Source of the DNA: CAYLXU01 sp964388055
GTDB lineage: Bacteria > Patescibacteriota > Minisyncoccia > UBA6257 > JACRHW01
Assembly (NCBI GenBank): GCA_964388055.1
Contig: CAYLXU010000015.1
Coordinates: forward strand, 1-15,904
DNA length: 15,904 bases
Direction: 5' to 3'
In this document: positions 15,763 through 15,904 of the stretch, piece after piece
How positions within the stretch are numbered: position 1 is the first letter of the stretch
Layout: every line of letters begins with the position of its first letter
Translations under genes and position numbers: made by a program
The notes under the pieces: model-generated
The model's database searches: none
What the model saw: only the letters and a program-made list of their open reading frames with translations
Told to the model about the DNA's origin: nothing

Positions 15763-15904
15763 TTATCCGCGTAATTCTCGAATAAGCATAAAAGCCTCCG
15801 CCCTCTTGAAACCAACAGCCGAACCACGCAGCTTTGCTAAAGACAAAATTGCTTCTTCCGAACGTGGGTAGGGAAACTCTTTCACTTCGTCAAAAACTGT
15901 TTTT
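15763..15904 (-). CDS. C-terminal fragment of a probable PIG-L type deacetylase (5' end beyond window)
   Basis: An open frame enters from the right edge and stops with TAA at 15765-15763, leaving 46 residues. The segment YPRSEEAILSLAKLRGSAVG followed by AEAFMLIREL matches the C-terminal pattern I recall from PIG-L/LmbE-family zinc N-deacetylases (RSxEAIxALAxxRGxxxGxxYAEAFxxIR). The catalytic domain itself is not in the window, so this rests on a short stretch and on context. The next gene encodes a formyltransferase that would need a free amine, which a deacetylase would supply. Identity as a different enzyme with a similar tail cannot be excluded. Confidence 0.6.
   Translation of the reverse strand, partial: KTVFDEVKEFPYPRSEEAILSLAKLRGSAVGFKRAEAFMLIRELRG

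Noticed and set aside
1..15904. CRISPR arrays, insertion sequences, tRNA/rRNA genes, phage genes or attachment sites
   Set aside because: Coding genes fill nearly the whole window, gaps are at most about 13 bases, and I saw no direct repeats, transposase or integrase motifs, or RNA gene sequence.

Overview
The window is one uninterrupted block of a surface-polysaccharide (glycan) biosynthesis locus. All 18 genes lie on the minus strand, so transcription runs from base 15904 towards base 1. Sixteen genes are complete and one is cut by each edge. No intergenic space exceeds about 13 bases. Several genes overlap by 1 to 14 bases, and I see no promoter, terminator, RNA gene, mobile element or CRISPR array. 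The layout looks like the interior of a single long operon.

The organism is a bacterium of moderate to low GC (roughly 40% by eye). TGA acts as a stop in at least two genes, so the TGA-recoded lineages are excluded. Few genes have a convincing Shine-Dalgarno sequence. Terse gene packing, weak ribosome sites and a cluster rich in methyltransferases and glycosyltransferases would suit a candidate-phylum bacterium such as Patescibacteria, but this is a low-confidence inference and other phyla fit.

In transcription order: (1) bases 15904-13812 hold the tail of a probable PIG-L type deacetylase, a sugar N-formyltransferase-like protein and a DUF4910/COG4310 zinc aminopeptidase-like protein with a C-terminal winged helix. 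The first two would make a deacetylate-then-formylate exchange on an amino sugar. (2) Bases 13806-9964 hold a zinc-ribbon methyltransferase, a 'surface carbohydrate biosynthesis' GT-B-like protein and two class I methyltransferases. (3) Bases 9955-6102 hold a VpsJ-like alpha/alpha-toroid protein, a FkbM methyltransferase, a GT4 glycosyltransferase with a degenerate catalytic motif and another methyltransferase. (4) Bases 6090-4852 hold a WecC-type UDP-ManNAc dehydrogenase, the one gene here that clearly makes a sugar precursor. (5) Bases 4846-1 hold four glycosyltransferases (GT4, GT2, GT-B, GT2) interspersed with two methyltransferase-like proteins.

Taken together, the genes would build a glycan containing a uronic acid (probably ManNAcA), carrying several methyl groups and probably an N-formyl amino sugar. 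Seven of the 18 genes are methyltransferase-like, which is the most striking trait. No flippase, polymerase, ABC exporter or initiating transferase is in the window, so the locus must extend beyond it. The parts whose chemistry is least clear are the DUF4910 enzyme, the VpsJ-like toroid and the methyltransferase-like protein with the DAHYSGG motif.
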